Source of the DNA: Macquaria australasica
Lineage: Eukaryota; Chordata; Actinopteri; Centrarchiformes; Percichthyidae
Length of the DNA stretch: 64,000 nucleotides
Direction: 5' to 3'
Assembly (NCBI GenBank): GCA_005408345.1
Contig: SEMN01000618.1
Span: forward strand, 224,546-288,545
Shown here: in pieces, positions 1 through 11,464 of the stretch
Numbering within the stretch: the first letter of the stretch is position 1
How the letters are laid out: the number at the start of each line of letters is the position of its first letter
The notes under the pieces: generated by a model
Told to the model about the DNA's origin: nothing
What the model saw: the letters and a program-made list of their open reading frames with translations, nothing else
Database searches by the model: none
Translations under genes and position numbers: made by a program

Positions 1-32
1 GAATCAACAGCAGAGCACAGACGCAGCGCGAC

Positions 33-45
33 GTTGCTAGGCAAC
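33..45. promoter_or_regulatory. X-box-like palindrome (possible RFX site)
   Basis: The 13-bp sequence GTTGCTAGGCAAC is an inverted repeat with a one-base centre. It fits the general form of RFX-factor X-boxes (GTTGC, short spacer, GCAAC), which often mark promoters of cilium genes. It lies in CpG-containing sequence about 70 bp beyond the donor of the candidate minus-strand exon at 115-189. A related but imperfect motif occurs near 4918-4930, so chance or repeat origin is possible. Confidence 0.35.
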
Positions 46-114
46 GCAGTGGTTCCTGATGCTCTCATCTGTATAGTGAGCTACAACAATAAGTGAGTTT
101 GTTACTGTACTCAC

Positions 115-189
115 CTGTCTGAACGGCATTCTGTGAGCTTTGAGCACCGCAAAGTCCTCCACAATCTTCTCAACGTTAAACTCCTTTGC
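115..189 (-). CDS. Candidate first coding exon, unknown gene running off the left edge
   Basis: On the minus strand an open frame of 25 codons ends exactly at a consensus donor, CAG|GTGAGT (GT at 113-114, exon end 115, phase 0). An ATG at 129-127 has A at -3 and would give the short N-terminus MPFRQ before the intron; the frame upstream of it (ending LKAHR) stays open back to a TGA at 190-192. I do not recognise the protein. If it is a first exon, the gene continues to the left of the window and shares a short promoter with the plus-strand candidate at 258-333. Seen: frame and donor. Inferred: that it is transcribed. A chance open frame of this length is easily possible. Confidence 0.3.
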
Positions 190-257
190 TCATTAAGTCT
201 CAAAGCACAATATAACCAGTCCACTCAACCTCCTGAGTTTTTAACACTCGGAGCAGA

Positions 258-333
258 ATGAGCGCTCTGCAGTCACAACGTGTCAGGGGTTATTGTCAGA
301 AACAGCAGAAAGACCTCATACACCTCACTGAAG
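258..333 (+). CDS. Candidate first coding exon, unknown plus-strand gene
   Basis: An ATG with A at -3 (GCAGAATGAG) opens a 25-codon frame beginning MSALQSQRVRGY and rich in Gln/Lys. It ends at a plausible donor, AAG|GTAAAAG (GT at 334-335, phase 1). It lies 128 bp from the ATG of the minus-strand candidate exon, a spacing typical of divergent promoters. I found no convincing second exon downstream in this window and do not recognise the family. A first exon of a gene with long introns, a non-coding transcript, or chance are all possible. Confidence 0.3.
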
Positions 334-839
334 GTAAAAGTTCCAAGAAATCACTGCTAGAGGATCCACCATGTGCATGTTAGCATTTAGCATGTTAGCC
401 AGTCCCAGCATGCACCTGTTGGTCACCCAACATCGTGGGTGTGTTTGATTTGGGTCACTTAGTGTGCTCACTGGGTGGTGCATTGAATCAGTGAGGTAGA
501 TGTAACATTTTTTAACTATGCAGAGGTACAACAATGCTAACCTTAACCAAAACCCATAATGACGTCATCCTTAATTTTATTGCATTGTCGTTTATGTACT
601 GTTCACTAACTGCAAGCCTCATGCCTCCCTGGTACTCAGCCAGTAAACGTACACATTGAACATGTATTCAACATGAGTGTCTCCTCTCTTGACATGGAGC
701 TCTCTGGAGCTCTGCTCTCCACCAGCAGCTTCTTTTCTGCTGCAGCTGCTGATTTATCTCCTTTCTTCTGTTCCATTCTCACACTGTTTATCAGGACTTT
801 TCATGTGACTTGTTTTTACTGACTTGACTTGTGACTTGA
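334..839. other. Intergenic or intronic, nothing recognised
   Basis: Ordinary AT/GC-balanced sequence with no convincing frame or repeat boundary. Confidence 0.5.
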
Positions 840-937
840 AATGCAGCAAAGTACAATAGTAGTGATAAAAACTACTTAAGTACACAAAAAAATATTACAG
901 TAACAAGAGTATATGTAATCCATTACTTCCACCCCTG
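840..937. mobile_element. Inverted-repeat element end (MITE-like)
   Basis: On the minus strand it starts CAGGGGTGGAAGTAATGG and continues with short T/A-rich TACTT and TTACT motifs, like common fish elements carrying a CAGNGGTGGAAG terminus. The opposite terminus was not located, so this may be one end only. The fit is by family resemblance. Confidence 0.35.
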
Positions 938-2444
938 GTAGCTGACACTTGTTATTGTGTTGTGGTGTGTTCATTTGCTGTGGGAACCTCCACTTCCAAG
1001 ACAGCAAAATATTCCAGTAAGATATCCAAGGTAGCCTACATTGTACTTTTAACAACAAGCATGTCTAGACTTTGAAACCAGCACATACAAATGCCACACA
1101 TAGGCTTGAATTAGACATATAAAGAACGTGTTACAAGAATACAGGGCTTGACTCTCAGACATGGAGCAAGATCTGAGTATGATGTACTCAGTTCAGACCC
1201 ACTGTATAATCATGTTTGGGCTGCTGTATATGTGCTCATTGGGTTTCTTTGTGCAAACTGCCTGCTGGTGAAGCAGCAGTTATCTGTGTCTCACCTGGCT
1301 ACAATGGGCAGCTCAGTTGTACATGTACCTGTATGGTGCTGCGGAATAATTCTGGCTCCCATTAGGAAACGGGAATAAGCCCTCCTCCTCCTTCTTCTTT
1401 GTTACTGATGCATGCATATGAATCTGTCATTAGTCCCCCCCCACACATCTCCAAACCTCCTCACACTGTGACACCCCTCCATCTGCGTTCCATCTTTCTC
1501 CATCTCTTCCCCCCTTGTTCTTCACAATGAGGCGAGCCGCCACATGCATGGCGTAGTTAAACACCTTGTGATTTATGGAGCTTTAATTTGGTTGAGGCCG
1601 ATCCATTGTTTTGCGGCTTGTGGTGCGGCGGGCTGCCCCGCTGACAGTAATTTCCCGCCAGTTGGGGAGGATTGTGTATCATGAGCTAATGGCATCCTCT
1701 GTTCCCCCCATCTTTAGTGGAGGAAGGAGGTGTGTGTCTGTGTGTGAGCGGTTGAAAAAAAGAGAAATCAAGTAAGAAGATAGTGGCGGAGTAGGAAACA
1801 AACAGCAGTTCCTTTACTCTGCCAATTGCACTTGACGGCGCAGTGTGCATTGAAATGAACCGTGCTGTCTGCGGCTAGAAGAGGGCCAGGGCTGCCAGTT
1901 GTGGAATAGATGGTAGCAGGTAACGGGTTACGGCGGCCAGTTGGCTGATTTGAGAGCTGCTGTAGCTTCGTGCACCCACCTAACCACCTTGCTGAGTTCA
2001 AAGGCTGCAACCTACGCGCAATCTCTTTCATCTCAGTCCTCAACACTGTGTTTATTTCCTCTCCTTATTTATTCTTTTTACCTCTGTGGATCTGTCCTCT
2101 TCTACTTTTTAGACAACATTTCTCATACAGGAGGAAATGGTGGGATCACAATATCCAACCCAATCACCAGGCAAGACCATCCATATTGGGCAATTCTGCA
2201 AAACCCAGGATTATGTCACTGACATTGTTTTTTTTAAGTCCAGTGCCAATGTTTTTAAAATTCTAACTTTCTATAATAACTGCATTTGGCAACAAGGTTA
2301 GGGAAAGACCACCACCTCCATAGCCTTTTATCCACCTCAATACATAGGATACTCTACTTCCTACATTGGCACTGAACATTGGTACTGGGCATAAATAGTA
2401 AGGTACAGAATCACCCAATATGAATGCAACTTCTAGGGATAATG
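938..2444. other. Non-coding; conserved-element-like block near 1540-1720
   Basis: No exon is supported. The block at about 1540-1720 is balanced in composition, free of simple repeats, and carries homeodomain-type TTAATT/ATTGT stretches, which is the texture of vertebrate conserved non-coding elements. Only comparison with other fish could confirm that. An open frame at 1148-1378 has no splice support. Confidence 0.3.
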
Positions 2445-3425
2445 GACTCTAATGTCCGTCTATCAGCCACTTTGGTCCAGACTGAAAAATCTCAACAACT
2501 ATTAAATGGATTGCCATGACATTTTGTACAGATATTGATGGCATCCAGACAATGAATCTCAAATACTTTGGTGATTCCCCCGACTTCTCACTTACAGCAG
2601 GTTGACAATTGTACTTTTGAAATTTCAAATTTCTCAACAGCTATTGAATGGATTGCTGTGAAATGTGGTACACACATTCATGTTCCCCACAGGATGAATT
2701 GTAATAACTATGGTGACTCTGACTCTTCATCTAGCATGATCATCAGGTTCATTTTGTCCAATATTTTGGTTTATGACCAAATAACTACCAAACTAATGAC
2801 ATTCCTATCAGCCTCAGCTGTACTTTGTGTTTAGTGCTAACCAGCAAATGTTAATATGCAAATTATTGGGACCGCCTCCCCAAAAATACGGCTGTATAGG
2901 TCGTCTGTGCAGCAGTTTATTACGACCCATATTTACATTTATTTAGGCAGCAACCTCTAGTGGCCATAGTAATTATGACGAGAGCAAAGGAGGAAGTCAG
3001 GTTAGGGAAGTCCATGTAGGGAAGAGGTCAGGGTGGAAACACAGCACTTTCACCCAGGAGACCGCTGTTTTAACTTGTTTTAAGTTAAGGTAACTTAACT
3101 TAGGTAACTAACTTACTTATTTTAACCCAAACCATGATCTTTCCCTAAACCTAACCAAACTGCAACCGCTTCACAACGTTAACCAGGTGTTTCTTATTGT
3201 TGCCATGAGTACGCCTATATATGTTGTTGTGGGAGTCACTGGAAAACAACCTATTCTGTCATTTATGTTGGAGGACTTTCTGAAACCATGACAGCAACCA
3301 TTGTAAACATTATCTGGTAAAACATCAGCATCAGGTTTAGCAGGCATGCTTTAACATTTTTACTGTGAACATGTAGATGTTAGCATCTTGCTCACAGTAC
3401 TAGCTAGCCTGGCTGTAGACTCTTA
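2445..3425 (-). repeat. Dispersed repeat family A, copy 1 (interrupted by family B)
   Basis: The reverse complement carries the diagnostic motifs of family A as seen in other copies: TGTTAGCATGCTAACATTTG-type sequence, TTAGCACTAAACACAAAGTA, ACAGCTGAGGCTGATGGGA-like sequence, CAGGTATTTGGTCATAAACC, GTACCAAATTTCATGG and GGACCAAAGTGG. Other copies are at 11150-11345, 11465-12215, 36000-36390 and 46960-47178/49775-49990. The last part of this copy, with TTAGCAT and ATGGCTGTAGACTCTT-like sequence, resumes after an internal family B block at 2880-3280. Confidence 0.7.
2880..3280 (-). mobile_element. Dispersed repeat family B, copy 1 (MITE-like)
   Basis: Shares long similarity, in reverse, with 35731-35998 and 61281-61710. 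Landmarks are GGTTAGGTTTAGGGAAAGAT, CATGGTTTGGGTTAAAATAA, and AATATGGGTCGTAATAA near the far end. Near the two ends, TATAGGTCGTCTG (from 2895, plus strand) and AATAGGT(C/T)GTTT (minus strand, about 3250) are inverted relative to each other, suggesting terminal inverted repeats. It sits inside family A copy 1. Confidence 0.65.
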
Positions 3426-4341
3426 TTCTTGTTCTTCATGTGGGAGTATGGATTGCATTCTGAAAACACAAGAACCGTGTATCGGTGTAATTTGAACAGA
3501 TCTCAGAACACCTTGTACAGATGGACTGTGGTATGGTTTGGGAAATATTTCATATAACCAAATGTTTATGTGCTGTTACTGTATTTTGGATAAAGTGCAA
3601 ATATGAAAGTAATAGAATAGCAAAATCATGTTCTGTCCAACACTTATATATTGGGCAGTGTAATGAACATTGCAGCCTCTAGAGGCCACTGTGGGCTGCA
3701 GACTCCTCTTACTGTCAACAGTTGATTTGAATATTAAAATGATTCAGTGAAAAGTGGTGGCCTAACATTCTCTTATGGCAGCTGGATGATGTCCTACCTT
3801 CCCCTCTGCTTATTTGTACAGAACTACAGCTGTATAGTTTTACCTCTTATTTCTGTCTGTGCAACAAATACAAAGCTTATTTGAACATGACCTTTTATTG
3901 AGTGCACAAATAACATGGTGTGGTGGAGTTGAGTGAAATTATGCTTTCCTTGATGGTTAGTGAGTCTGTCCACTTCTAGATCTTTCACCTCAGGGAAGCT
4001 GAGCTCTGGATGTCTCTGGCGTCCCTATTACATCATAAAAAGCACTCATTATTAACAGCTTTAGAACAACATTCAAGGGCAAACGACTTTGAAATGGGAA
4101 ACTTGATGTTTTTTTTCTTCTCTCCTCACACCACATATTTGATTTAGCTACCTCTCAGTAGTAATTCACTTTGATATGGTTTTCCACATAAACAAAGCTA
4201 TGTGGCTGGAAGCAAGCCACTGGCCGATGGAGTGTGTCGGCCATGAGAATCCATATCGCCACAGCTACAGCACTGTCTCCACAGAAATGGAAACGGTGTC
4301 ATCAGCATTAAGGGAAGGGGAATGCCCATGCTGATTGCTCT

Positions 4342-4343
<2 letters not shown>

Positions 4344-4430
<87 letters not shown>
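4344..4430. repeat. (TG)n(AG)n compound microsatellite
   Basis: About 44 bp of TG followed directly by about 42 bp of AG. It produces spurious frames on both strands. Confidence 0.95.
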
Positions 4431-4433
<3 letters not shown>

Positions 4434-4630
4434 TATGGGGGAGGAATGATTGTCTGTGTTTATTGAACTGTGTGTTTGTGTTTGTGTGAATGTATGTGTG
4501 TGCATCACGCTGACTAGTCTCATGATAGCTTGGCTGTGTGGTGTGGACTGGTGCTCAAAGTGCACTCCAATAGATGGGCGACAGTGTGTGCTGCTAGCAT
4601 TTTACCCTTAGGCTGCTGCAGCAGTCAGTC

Positions 4631-4633
<3 letters not shown>

Positions 4634-4661
<28 letters not shown>
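4634..4661. repeat. (TG)n microsatellite
   Basis: About 14 uninterrupted TG units. Confidence 0.95.
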
Positions 4662-4817
4662 TGTTTTTCTTTGTAGAGACAGGTTGAGGGGTTAGAGACA
4701 GAGAAAGAAAAAGAATTAAAGACATTGGTTTGTTTATATGCCCACTAATCATAATGCAATTAAAGCAAGTAATCTGGAGCCCCTGTAAACACCATAATGC
4801 TAATATGCTCACAGTTG

Positions 4818-4819
<2 letters not shown>

Positions 4820-4861
<42 letters not shown>
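4820..4861. repeat. (TA)n microsatellite
   Basis: About 20 uninterrupted AT/TA units, self-complementary and prone to cruciform formation. Confidence 0.95.
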
Positions 4862-4866
<5 letters not shown>

Positions 4867-5299
4867 TACAAATGGAACTCTTGCTTGGCATTCAAGTGGT
4901 AAGTCGTAAGAACGCTGCTGCTAGGCAACAGCAACATGGACGCCAAAAGACTCCTGTGTTTTCTTGACATTCTTCGCTTCTTTCCAAGAAATGTGAATTA
5001 CTTTCTATTTATATCAACTTACTTGCTTTATGAAAATGTCAGCAAACACGTCACAACTCATGAACTCTGAGCTTTCAGAAAATTTCCACTTCCAAGGTAT
5101 ATGTGGAGCATATAAACCTATACAGGAGGAGCATATTAACGTATACAGTAAACACCTTCCTCCATTTATAACTCACTAACATAGGTTTTAACTACAGTTG
5201 ACACAGAGATGTTCTGTGTCAACTGAACAAAAAATAAAAATAAATAAATAAATAAAAACTGTTACGACCTTACTCTGTAAGGTGTCACATGTCACATTT

Positions 5300-5535
5300 A
5301 GGGGAAAATTCAACAAATGAAAAAAACACAAGACAATGAAAATACACGTTTACCAATTTGACGAAACATGTGTGGCATAAAGAAATGCACATAAATAGAG
5401 AAAATACAAGCAAATACAGAAATATCCAAAAACAGAAATCTCTGGGGTACACCAACTATGTGCTTATGTACTAATTACTAGCAAGTTCTTTATGCCACGT
5501 ATTTGTTGTCAGATTGGTGAATGTGTTTCTTAATT
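5300..5535. mobile_element. Inverted-repeat (MITE-like) sequence beside L2 insertion
   Basis: The stretch with ACCAATTTGACGAAACATG and GTGTGGCATAAAGAA at about 5350-5385 recurs inverted at about 5485-5535 (TTCTTTATGCCACG, then AGATTGGTGAATGTGTTTC). This forms imperfect arms of about 50 bp. The L2 fragment starts directly after the second arm. Confidence 0.45.
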
Positions 5536-6416
5536 TTCAATTCAATTCAATTCAGTTTTATTTATATAGCGCCATATCATAACAAAGTTATCTCAGGGCA
5601 CTTTTTCGAATAGAGCAAGTCTAGACCGACTCTTTATATTTACAGAGACCCAACAGTTCCCACCATGAGCAAGCACTATGCGACAGTGGCAAGGAAAAAC
5701 TCCCTTTTAACAGGTAGAAACCTCGAGCAGAACCAGGCTCAAGGTGGGCGGTCATCTGCCTCGACCGGTTGGGTTGAAGGGGGAAGGGGGGAGCGGGAGA
5801 GAGAGAGCAGGAGGAAAGAGAACATACAGCAGCTCAATACAGCATAGATATGGTAATGGCATTGATGTTAACACCAACAGAAACAACACTAAGAGCAACA
5901 TTATAATAGCAATACTAATAACAGCAACAACAGCAATAGCATCAGCGGGTGCAGAGCAGGAGCACGGGGGCAACAGGCGGCAGCAACCACAGACCCAGAC
6001 CTCCACAGCTCTAGAGGCAGAAACACCTGCAGAAAGCAACAGAAGTGGAGGGAGAGAGAGAGAGGAGAGAAAGCACACAACTAGAAGTTGAATTAATAAC
6101 AAGCATTGATGGGATATGAGGGCGTACAGATGGAGAGGAAGAGGAGGAGAAAGGAGCTCAGTGCATCATAGGAAGTCCCCCGGCAGTCTAGGCCTATAGC
6201 AGCATACCTAAGGGGGGGCTCAGGGGTCACCTGAGTCAGCCCTACTATAAGCTTTATCAAAGAGGAAAGTCTTAAGCCTACTCTTAAGTGTGAGGAGGTT
6301 GTCCGCCTCCCGTACACAAACTGGGATCTGGTTCCACAGGAGAGGAGCTTGATAGCTGAAGGCTCTGGCTCCCATTCTACTTTTAGAGACTCTAGGAACC
6401 ACAAGGAACCCTGCAT
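5536..6416 (-). mobile_element. L2-clade (Maui-like) LINE, 5'-truncated 3' end
   Basis: Read on the minus strand, the element begins with the C-terminal end of the LINE ORF2 (6402-6220), including the motifs RAFSYQAPLLWNQIP and LKSRLKTFLFDKAY that are characteristic of L2-type ORF2 tails. It then has about 600 bp of 3' UTR. It ends with the conserved tail GGCGCTATATAAATAAAACT and short TTGAA repeats at 5536-5570, typical of L2 elements and the SINEs they mobilise. The 5' truncation at about 6416 is the usual result of aborted reverse transcription. Shorter copies of the tail occur at 10895, 19393, 41389 and 47299. Confidence 0.8.
6220..6402 (-). pseudogene. L2 LINE ORF2 C-terminal fragment
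   Basis: A 60-codon frame corresponding to the last part of the ORF2 polyprotein, after the reverse transcriptase domain. Recognisable motifs are GARAFSYQAPLLWNQ and FLFDKAY. No RT catalytic motif is present, so the fragment cannot act in retrotransposition. The frame ends with SGDP and a stop at 6220-6222, followed by the 3' UTR. Confidence 0.75.
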
Positions 6417-8749
6417 TCTGGATTTGCTTGTGTTTTATTTATTTGCAGCATTTTTTAAATCTAAACGTGACATGTCTTGGTGTGGAGAGTGTTTAATGGA
6501 TATTGCAAACAAATAAACCAACTACATATTGCGCACACATACTGCATACTCCAAAAAACTTTGAGTAGACACTGGCCTGAACCCCCTCTGACATTTGTCA
6601 TTTTAGCTAGGTGACAGAGGTTAAATAAAGTCATACATATTGCTAATTTGACATAAAAAAATGGAGACCAGCTGTAATGACTGAGGTACTTTCAGACCTA
6701 CAGGCTTATCAGTTTCCATAGACTCCTAAATCAGTCCTAAGGTGAATTCTCATTCTGAAAAGTCCTTGGTCTGTGCTCATGTCCAGGGAAGGTCTGGGTC
6801 TGCAGCTGCCTACTTCACTCTTGTCTTCCTGTTGTTAATGCACACATTGGAAGCAGTGCAGTAGCAAGAGAAAAACCTCCTTAAAACTGCACTCCATCCT
6901 ATCTTACCCACCCAAATCCTGCCATGCACTGTATTTGGGGGTGATATATACTAGCATAGCACAGTTCACAGCCAACAAGGCGATAAAACTCTTTACATCT
7001 GGGAACCTTAGTGGAAACTCGGGTTTTGGGGAGTGCCGAAAAAGCCTTAATTCCCTTATCATTTTGTGTGTGTATGCTATTATGTTTTATAACACCATTT
7101 TAAGTTGCATTAGCAAATCGGGCACCCCCTTCAGCCCCACAAAAGGCAAAGCTTCAATGGAAAGGCCCGTCCCACCGTTTATAAAAGCATCCGAAAAAGC
7201 CCCACTTTTTAAAGAGTGCCACCTCCGAGAAAGCTGTAAGCACTGATCCCAGCTGTGTGTATTTGCAAGGCCTCCAGAATTAATCCCAAGCAATTTTTCT
7301 GCACCACTTGTGCCTGTGATAAAGGAAGCCTGAGCATTCAAATGGGCTGGGTCCCTGGTGGCATTACGTTCTTACCATATTGGGCTGCAGTCAGGCCTTC
7401 AGTGTGAAGAGGGGACTGGGGAAAACCAGTGAGCCTTGCCAGGCTTAAAACTCTATACCTCCATATCTCTCCCTCCCTCTCTTTTCTAGCCAATCTTCCT
7501 ATCTGACAGATACAAACACAGTGAGTGAGGAAGTCAGTGGCACCCTCCTCTGCGATCAATACCAGTGTAAAATCTGCTCAGTTATTGTGAGGTTCGCATG
7601 CATTTACCTTCATTTACCTGCACTAAACTAATTAAAGGCAAGTTAATTCAAGTGGTCATAATCTTCTGTGGCCTTTTAAGGCTTTTTGCAACTTAGTTGC
7701 CCTTTTTCAATTTCACAGCTTGCCTCACCAATTTGAAGCTACTTATTGCATTTAGCATGGCTGTATTTTTAACCTCTTCAACCCCACTGACCCACTGACT
7801 GGGCCAGTCATTACAAACCCCCGCTGTGCTGCCAAACTTTGGTCAAAGCCACAGAACTTTATTGTAAATTCTAGCAGATATCCAAAGGTTTGCAAAGATA
7901 CCAAATACTGTATGTCCGTGGCTGGATTACAGACTGGGGAAACACTGAGGTTATGTCCTCAGCTGATCATGATTAAAACGATTTATTAATGGTGGTATTT
8001 CATAGGCAGATAGAAATTCTCCTTCTTTTAGGCCAACAAATAAATAAATAACTTAATGAATAAATATAGATAAATAAGAGTGAAAAAAGGTTTTGAAACA
8101 GCATTTAGACTCATGTCGGGAAATAAAACTTACAACATGTGGTTGGACAGTTAAGTGGATAAATACAATATTAAAAATGAAAATATTTCAATACATTTGA
8201 GTGGGGGGGTCTTGGCCTCAGTATCTCGAAAAACCCTGGCCCGAGGTTCACTGTGTGTCAGGTTTGCAGCAAATTCATTTATTTCAAATTTGTTTTCAAA
8301 ATCTTGGAACATCCATCACCAAGGAACACTACAGTTTCATTTTCTTAGCTCGGTAATTGTAACACTGTTCTCACCAAAGTCATTGCTGAGATCTCAGAAC
8401 ATGGTGACATCGTTAAAACAACACTGGAATGTTGATATTGGAGGATTCTGCAAATATGTTTCTTGACAGTGCTTTTAAACGTCCATTGCCATTGTTTCTC
8501 AAGTTCACGCTTTCAGCTATTTCTGTGCATGGCAACTACGGTATGGTTAAGGTTAGGGGAAGATTGTTGTTATGGCAAATAAACTTTGGTTGAGGTATTG
8601 ATTAGGGTTAGAGCACGAAAACATTTGGTTAAGGTTAGTAAAGGAATGTAGTTATGATCCTGAATCCTTGTCTTTATGAGTGACACTGAATCATAATCTA
8701 TGCTGCGTCACAATTTCATACTACATACCAAATGTAAACAGTACGTACT
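6417..8749. other. Non-coding; conserved-element-like block near 6990-7360
   Basis: No exon supported. The 6990-7360 block is repeat-free, compositionally even, and carries motifs such as TTTATAAAAGC, GAATTAATCCC and CATTCAAATGG, resembling a vertebrate enhancer. The rest is unremarkable AT-rich sequence. Confidence 0.3.
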
Positions 8750-9675
8750 ATATTAGGGCTGTCCCTAATACCATTTTTGGGGCTTCAAAGCTTCAGTGAG
8801 AATTACCTGCGACTATTCAAAGGGGGGTTCCTTTTTATTGAAACAAAAATCTCTACAAAATGTGCAATAAACACATGAAACAAATAACAGCCATAGCTAT
8901 GGCGTTTAATTAGTCTCAAAACCTCAAAAAAACAAAAAACAAAAACAAACAAACATAAAAACCAGGCACATGCACGTGATACGAGTGCACAGAACAGTAT
9001 CTGTGAGTGGAAAAGCATTCTCGCAAGGGAGAGTTTCTACTCCGTGTGCACAAATGTGGTCGCATGAGCACAGGGCTGTGACGAGCGCATAGGGAGGGTC
9101 CAGCTCGTGCTCAAACACTGTTTCTCCACCATCCACAACTTGCAGTCCTAAGCAGCTTCCTTTTTTTTGTGCATTGAATTGTAGGACAGTGTCCATCACA
9201 AGTGCACTCAAAAATCAAGTGTTTTTTTATCTGTATGCTGAGAGTTTTATTACCAAATAATTGCTTGTCTTGGTTGTTACCATATTATTGCCATGTGTTT
9301 CCTGCAATTTGCACTTCATTGTTATTTTGAGGTGACTGGACACGTGCACAGAGAGCAGGAGGAGCAAGAGGCTCAATTGTTTAGTTTTGCCCCGGGTCCC
9401 CAAGCTGGGTTATATATATATATATGTCAGGTTGCATTTTGAGGCAAAATGATGTACAAGAAAGGTAGGGCACAAGGTTTTAGCCTCAATGAAGAGCTTG
9501 AACAAGCTGAAACAGAACGTATGATAAGGTCAGAGGGAATGAATGAATAAGATGATTTTTTCCGACCTTAAAGCTACTTAACAGGTAAATTAAAGGGGCA
9601 AACTGGATTTTAAGGGGTTAAGGGGAAGGGTGGTGGGGTGTGGAGGTGGGGTTTAGGCAGTCAGGGTTGAGGCCT

Positions 9676-9718
<43 letters not shown>

Positions 9719-10559
9719 ACGTTTCCTGTGGTAGATCTAAAATGTAATCACGGCAGCCCGCGCATTTGCCTCAGCTCTATAAGCCGCTGTTTTCACAGAT
9801 AGTTGATCGAAGGATGGAGAGCCAGCGAGAGATTGAGTCTTGGCCTGGCTTTGATAGATAGAGCTCTTTATTCAGACGGGGAGAAAGGGGAGAGTGTGGG
9901 TGAGGAGGTCTCTGAAAATCAGCAGAGGCTGGAGAAGAGAGAAGAGGCGGCATCGCCGCTGAGGTGAAGGGTTTTTGGAGAGTGGGCACAATGGCCTATC
10001 ACAGACAACCTGCCGCTGCAACAATCACACTGGTGGAGAATGGAGAGATGCGATGGCGCTCAGCGAGACAGAAACGTATAAAACTCTCCAGCCAGCCCTA
10101 TTATACCCACTGTAATAAAGCCCAATAGTCTGATAGCACCTCTCCTCTCACTTTCAAGCTATAAAAGTCACCACTGAATGCTGCAACCGCTGCAGGAAAT
10201 TTATGTCACACTGTTTATTTGTCCTTCCACACACTTTGTAAAGAATTGGATCCCTTTTAATGCTGTTTGAGGGCAGGGTGGTTGCACACAGAGGCTGATT
10301 TTTCTTCTGTTGTTTGCAAAAAACAACAACCTGTACTTACTTATTAGTTGATTGTGCATGTGCAGACTGAATATAAAAGGTGAATACATTATGTTAGAAT
10401 GCATGTCCTGGACATTAACTCAAAAAGCTGACAACATAACAGAGGCTGCCTTGTTGCTGATGATGATAATGATGATAATGATAAACCTGGGATCCCGTAC
10501 CGGAAACCCAATTTGTTCTGCGCATGTGCGACAGAAAGTAGCTGCATTTTTGCACATCT
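8750..10559. other. Non-coding; no gene recognised
   Basis: At about 8755 the sequence TAGGGCTGTCCCTAATACC resembles a hAT-type terminus, but no matching end was found. Around 9750-10190 the sequence is GC-balanced and repeat-free and might be regulatory. A (TG)n tract lies at 9675-9716. Confidence 0.4.
9675..9716. repeat. (TG)n microsatellite
   Basis: About 20 TG units with one early interruption. Confidence 0.95.
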
Positions 10560-10860
10560 ACAGAATAAATCGGGTTTCTGGTACAGATTGGGCAGTGACA
10601 GCTGCAAAGTAATCCTTGTGGGCAACTGCACCCGTCAAAGTCCGTCCACTAAAAGTGCTTGTTTCTGCCACTGACAGGCTCAGTGTCTGACAACATCATG
10701 GAAAGGATCCCTACAGAGACAGACCTTTTGTTAAAGAGTAAGATCCTTTTTATTTAACCAGAAACAGAAGTTTCGCTCAAGGAGCAGTGTCACTGCAGGA
10801 AGACAACTCCTCATCGTCTTTTACCGAGTCTTTATCTGTTTGTGCTGGCTACTATTATCT
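10560..10860 (-). mobile_element. Rearranged copy of MITE family C
   Basis: Shares, in reverse, the internal sequence of the complete element at 13220-13490. On the plus strand it reads GTCCGTCCACTAAAAGTGCT, GCCACTGACAGGCTCAGTGT and GGATCCCTACAGAGACAGA. The block with TTGTTAAAGAGTAAGATCC and TTTAACCAGAAACAGAA is also found at 18720-18800. Neither terminus is intact. Confidence 0.55.
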
Positions 10861-10894
10861 GAGACTCGACCATACCAGCTTTTATTTAAGAACG

Positions 10895-10994
10895 GATGGT
10901 AGTCGGTCTAGACCTGCTCTATACGAAAAAGTGCCCTGAGATAACTTTGTTATGATATGGCGCTATATAAATAAAACTGAATTGAATTGAATAG
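10895..10994 (+). mobile_element. L2 LINE 3' tail fragment
   Basis: About 100 bp matching the tail of the element at 5536-6416: GTCTAGACCTGCTCTATACG, AAAAGTGCCCTGAGATAACT, TTGTTATGATATGGCGC, then ATAAATAAAACTGAATTG. Confidence 0.8.
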
Positions 10995-11149
10995 TCACTA
11001 GCCAAAGCATCATTCAGACTGATAAAAAGACAAGACACCACACACATAGGCATGGACCCCACAGTCATTCACAAATGTTATAGCCTTGCAGTGGGACAGG
11101 AGTCGCTGCTTGAATTGGTATGTTACTCACTGGCACAGATTACTAGGAT

Positions 11150-11345
11150 GTGAGATGTTTGCCCATCCATGCATGTGCTAGAGCAAAAGTCAGTGGACCA
11201 GCATCATCAGAATTCCAATTCTGATGACTGAATGTCTGTATAAGATTTAATGGTAGTTTATCCAATACTTTTTGAGATATTTCAATCTGGACCAAAGTTT
11301 TGGACCAACCGACATGGATCCACACTGCTGGCATGGCTAAAAAGC
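11150..11345 (+). repeat. Dispersed repeat family A, copy 2 (fragment)
   Basis: Carries the 3' part of family A in forward orientation: TTGAGATATTTCAATCTGGA, then CCAAAGTTTTGGACCAACCG, ending near GCTGGCATGGCTAAAA. Confidence 0.65.
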
Positions 11346-11464
11346 AATATATAAATGACACTGGACTAGTGACACACCCCAAAAGGAAGGACAATTCAAA
11401 AGATTCAAATCAATTCAAATCTTTGTCCATCCAGTTTTCCCTTTTGTTTAAGCAATGATAGTGG

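Larger units (their letters stand above)
3426..5299. other. Non-coding, microsatellite-rich
   Basis: No exon seen. It contains three separately listed microsatellites. At 4936-5073 a 46-codon plus-strand frame starts with ATG just after an imperfect X-box-like motif (GCTGCTAGGCAACAG), but it lacks any recognisable family or splice site. Confidence 0.5.

Noticed and set aside
4341..4565. Long Ser/Leu/His/Thr frame on the minus strand
   Set aside because: Produced by the TG and AG microsatellite; no coding evidence.
4915..5074. Second X-box-like motif followed by a 46-codon ATG frame
   Set aside because: Motif imperfect, frame short and without splice sites or family match.
5744..6102. Overlapping 115- and 116-codon frames on opposite strands
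   Set aside because: They fall in the 3' UTR of the L2 fragment and in its low-complexity part.
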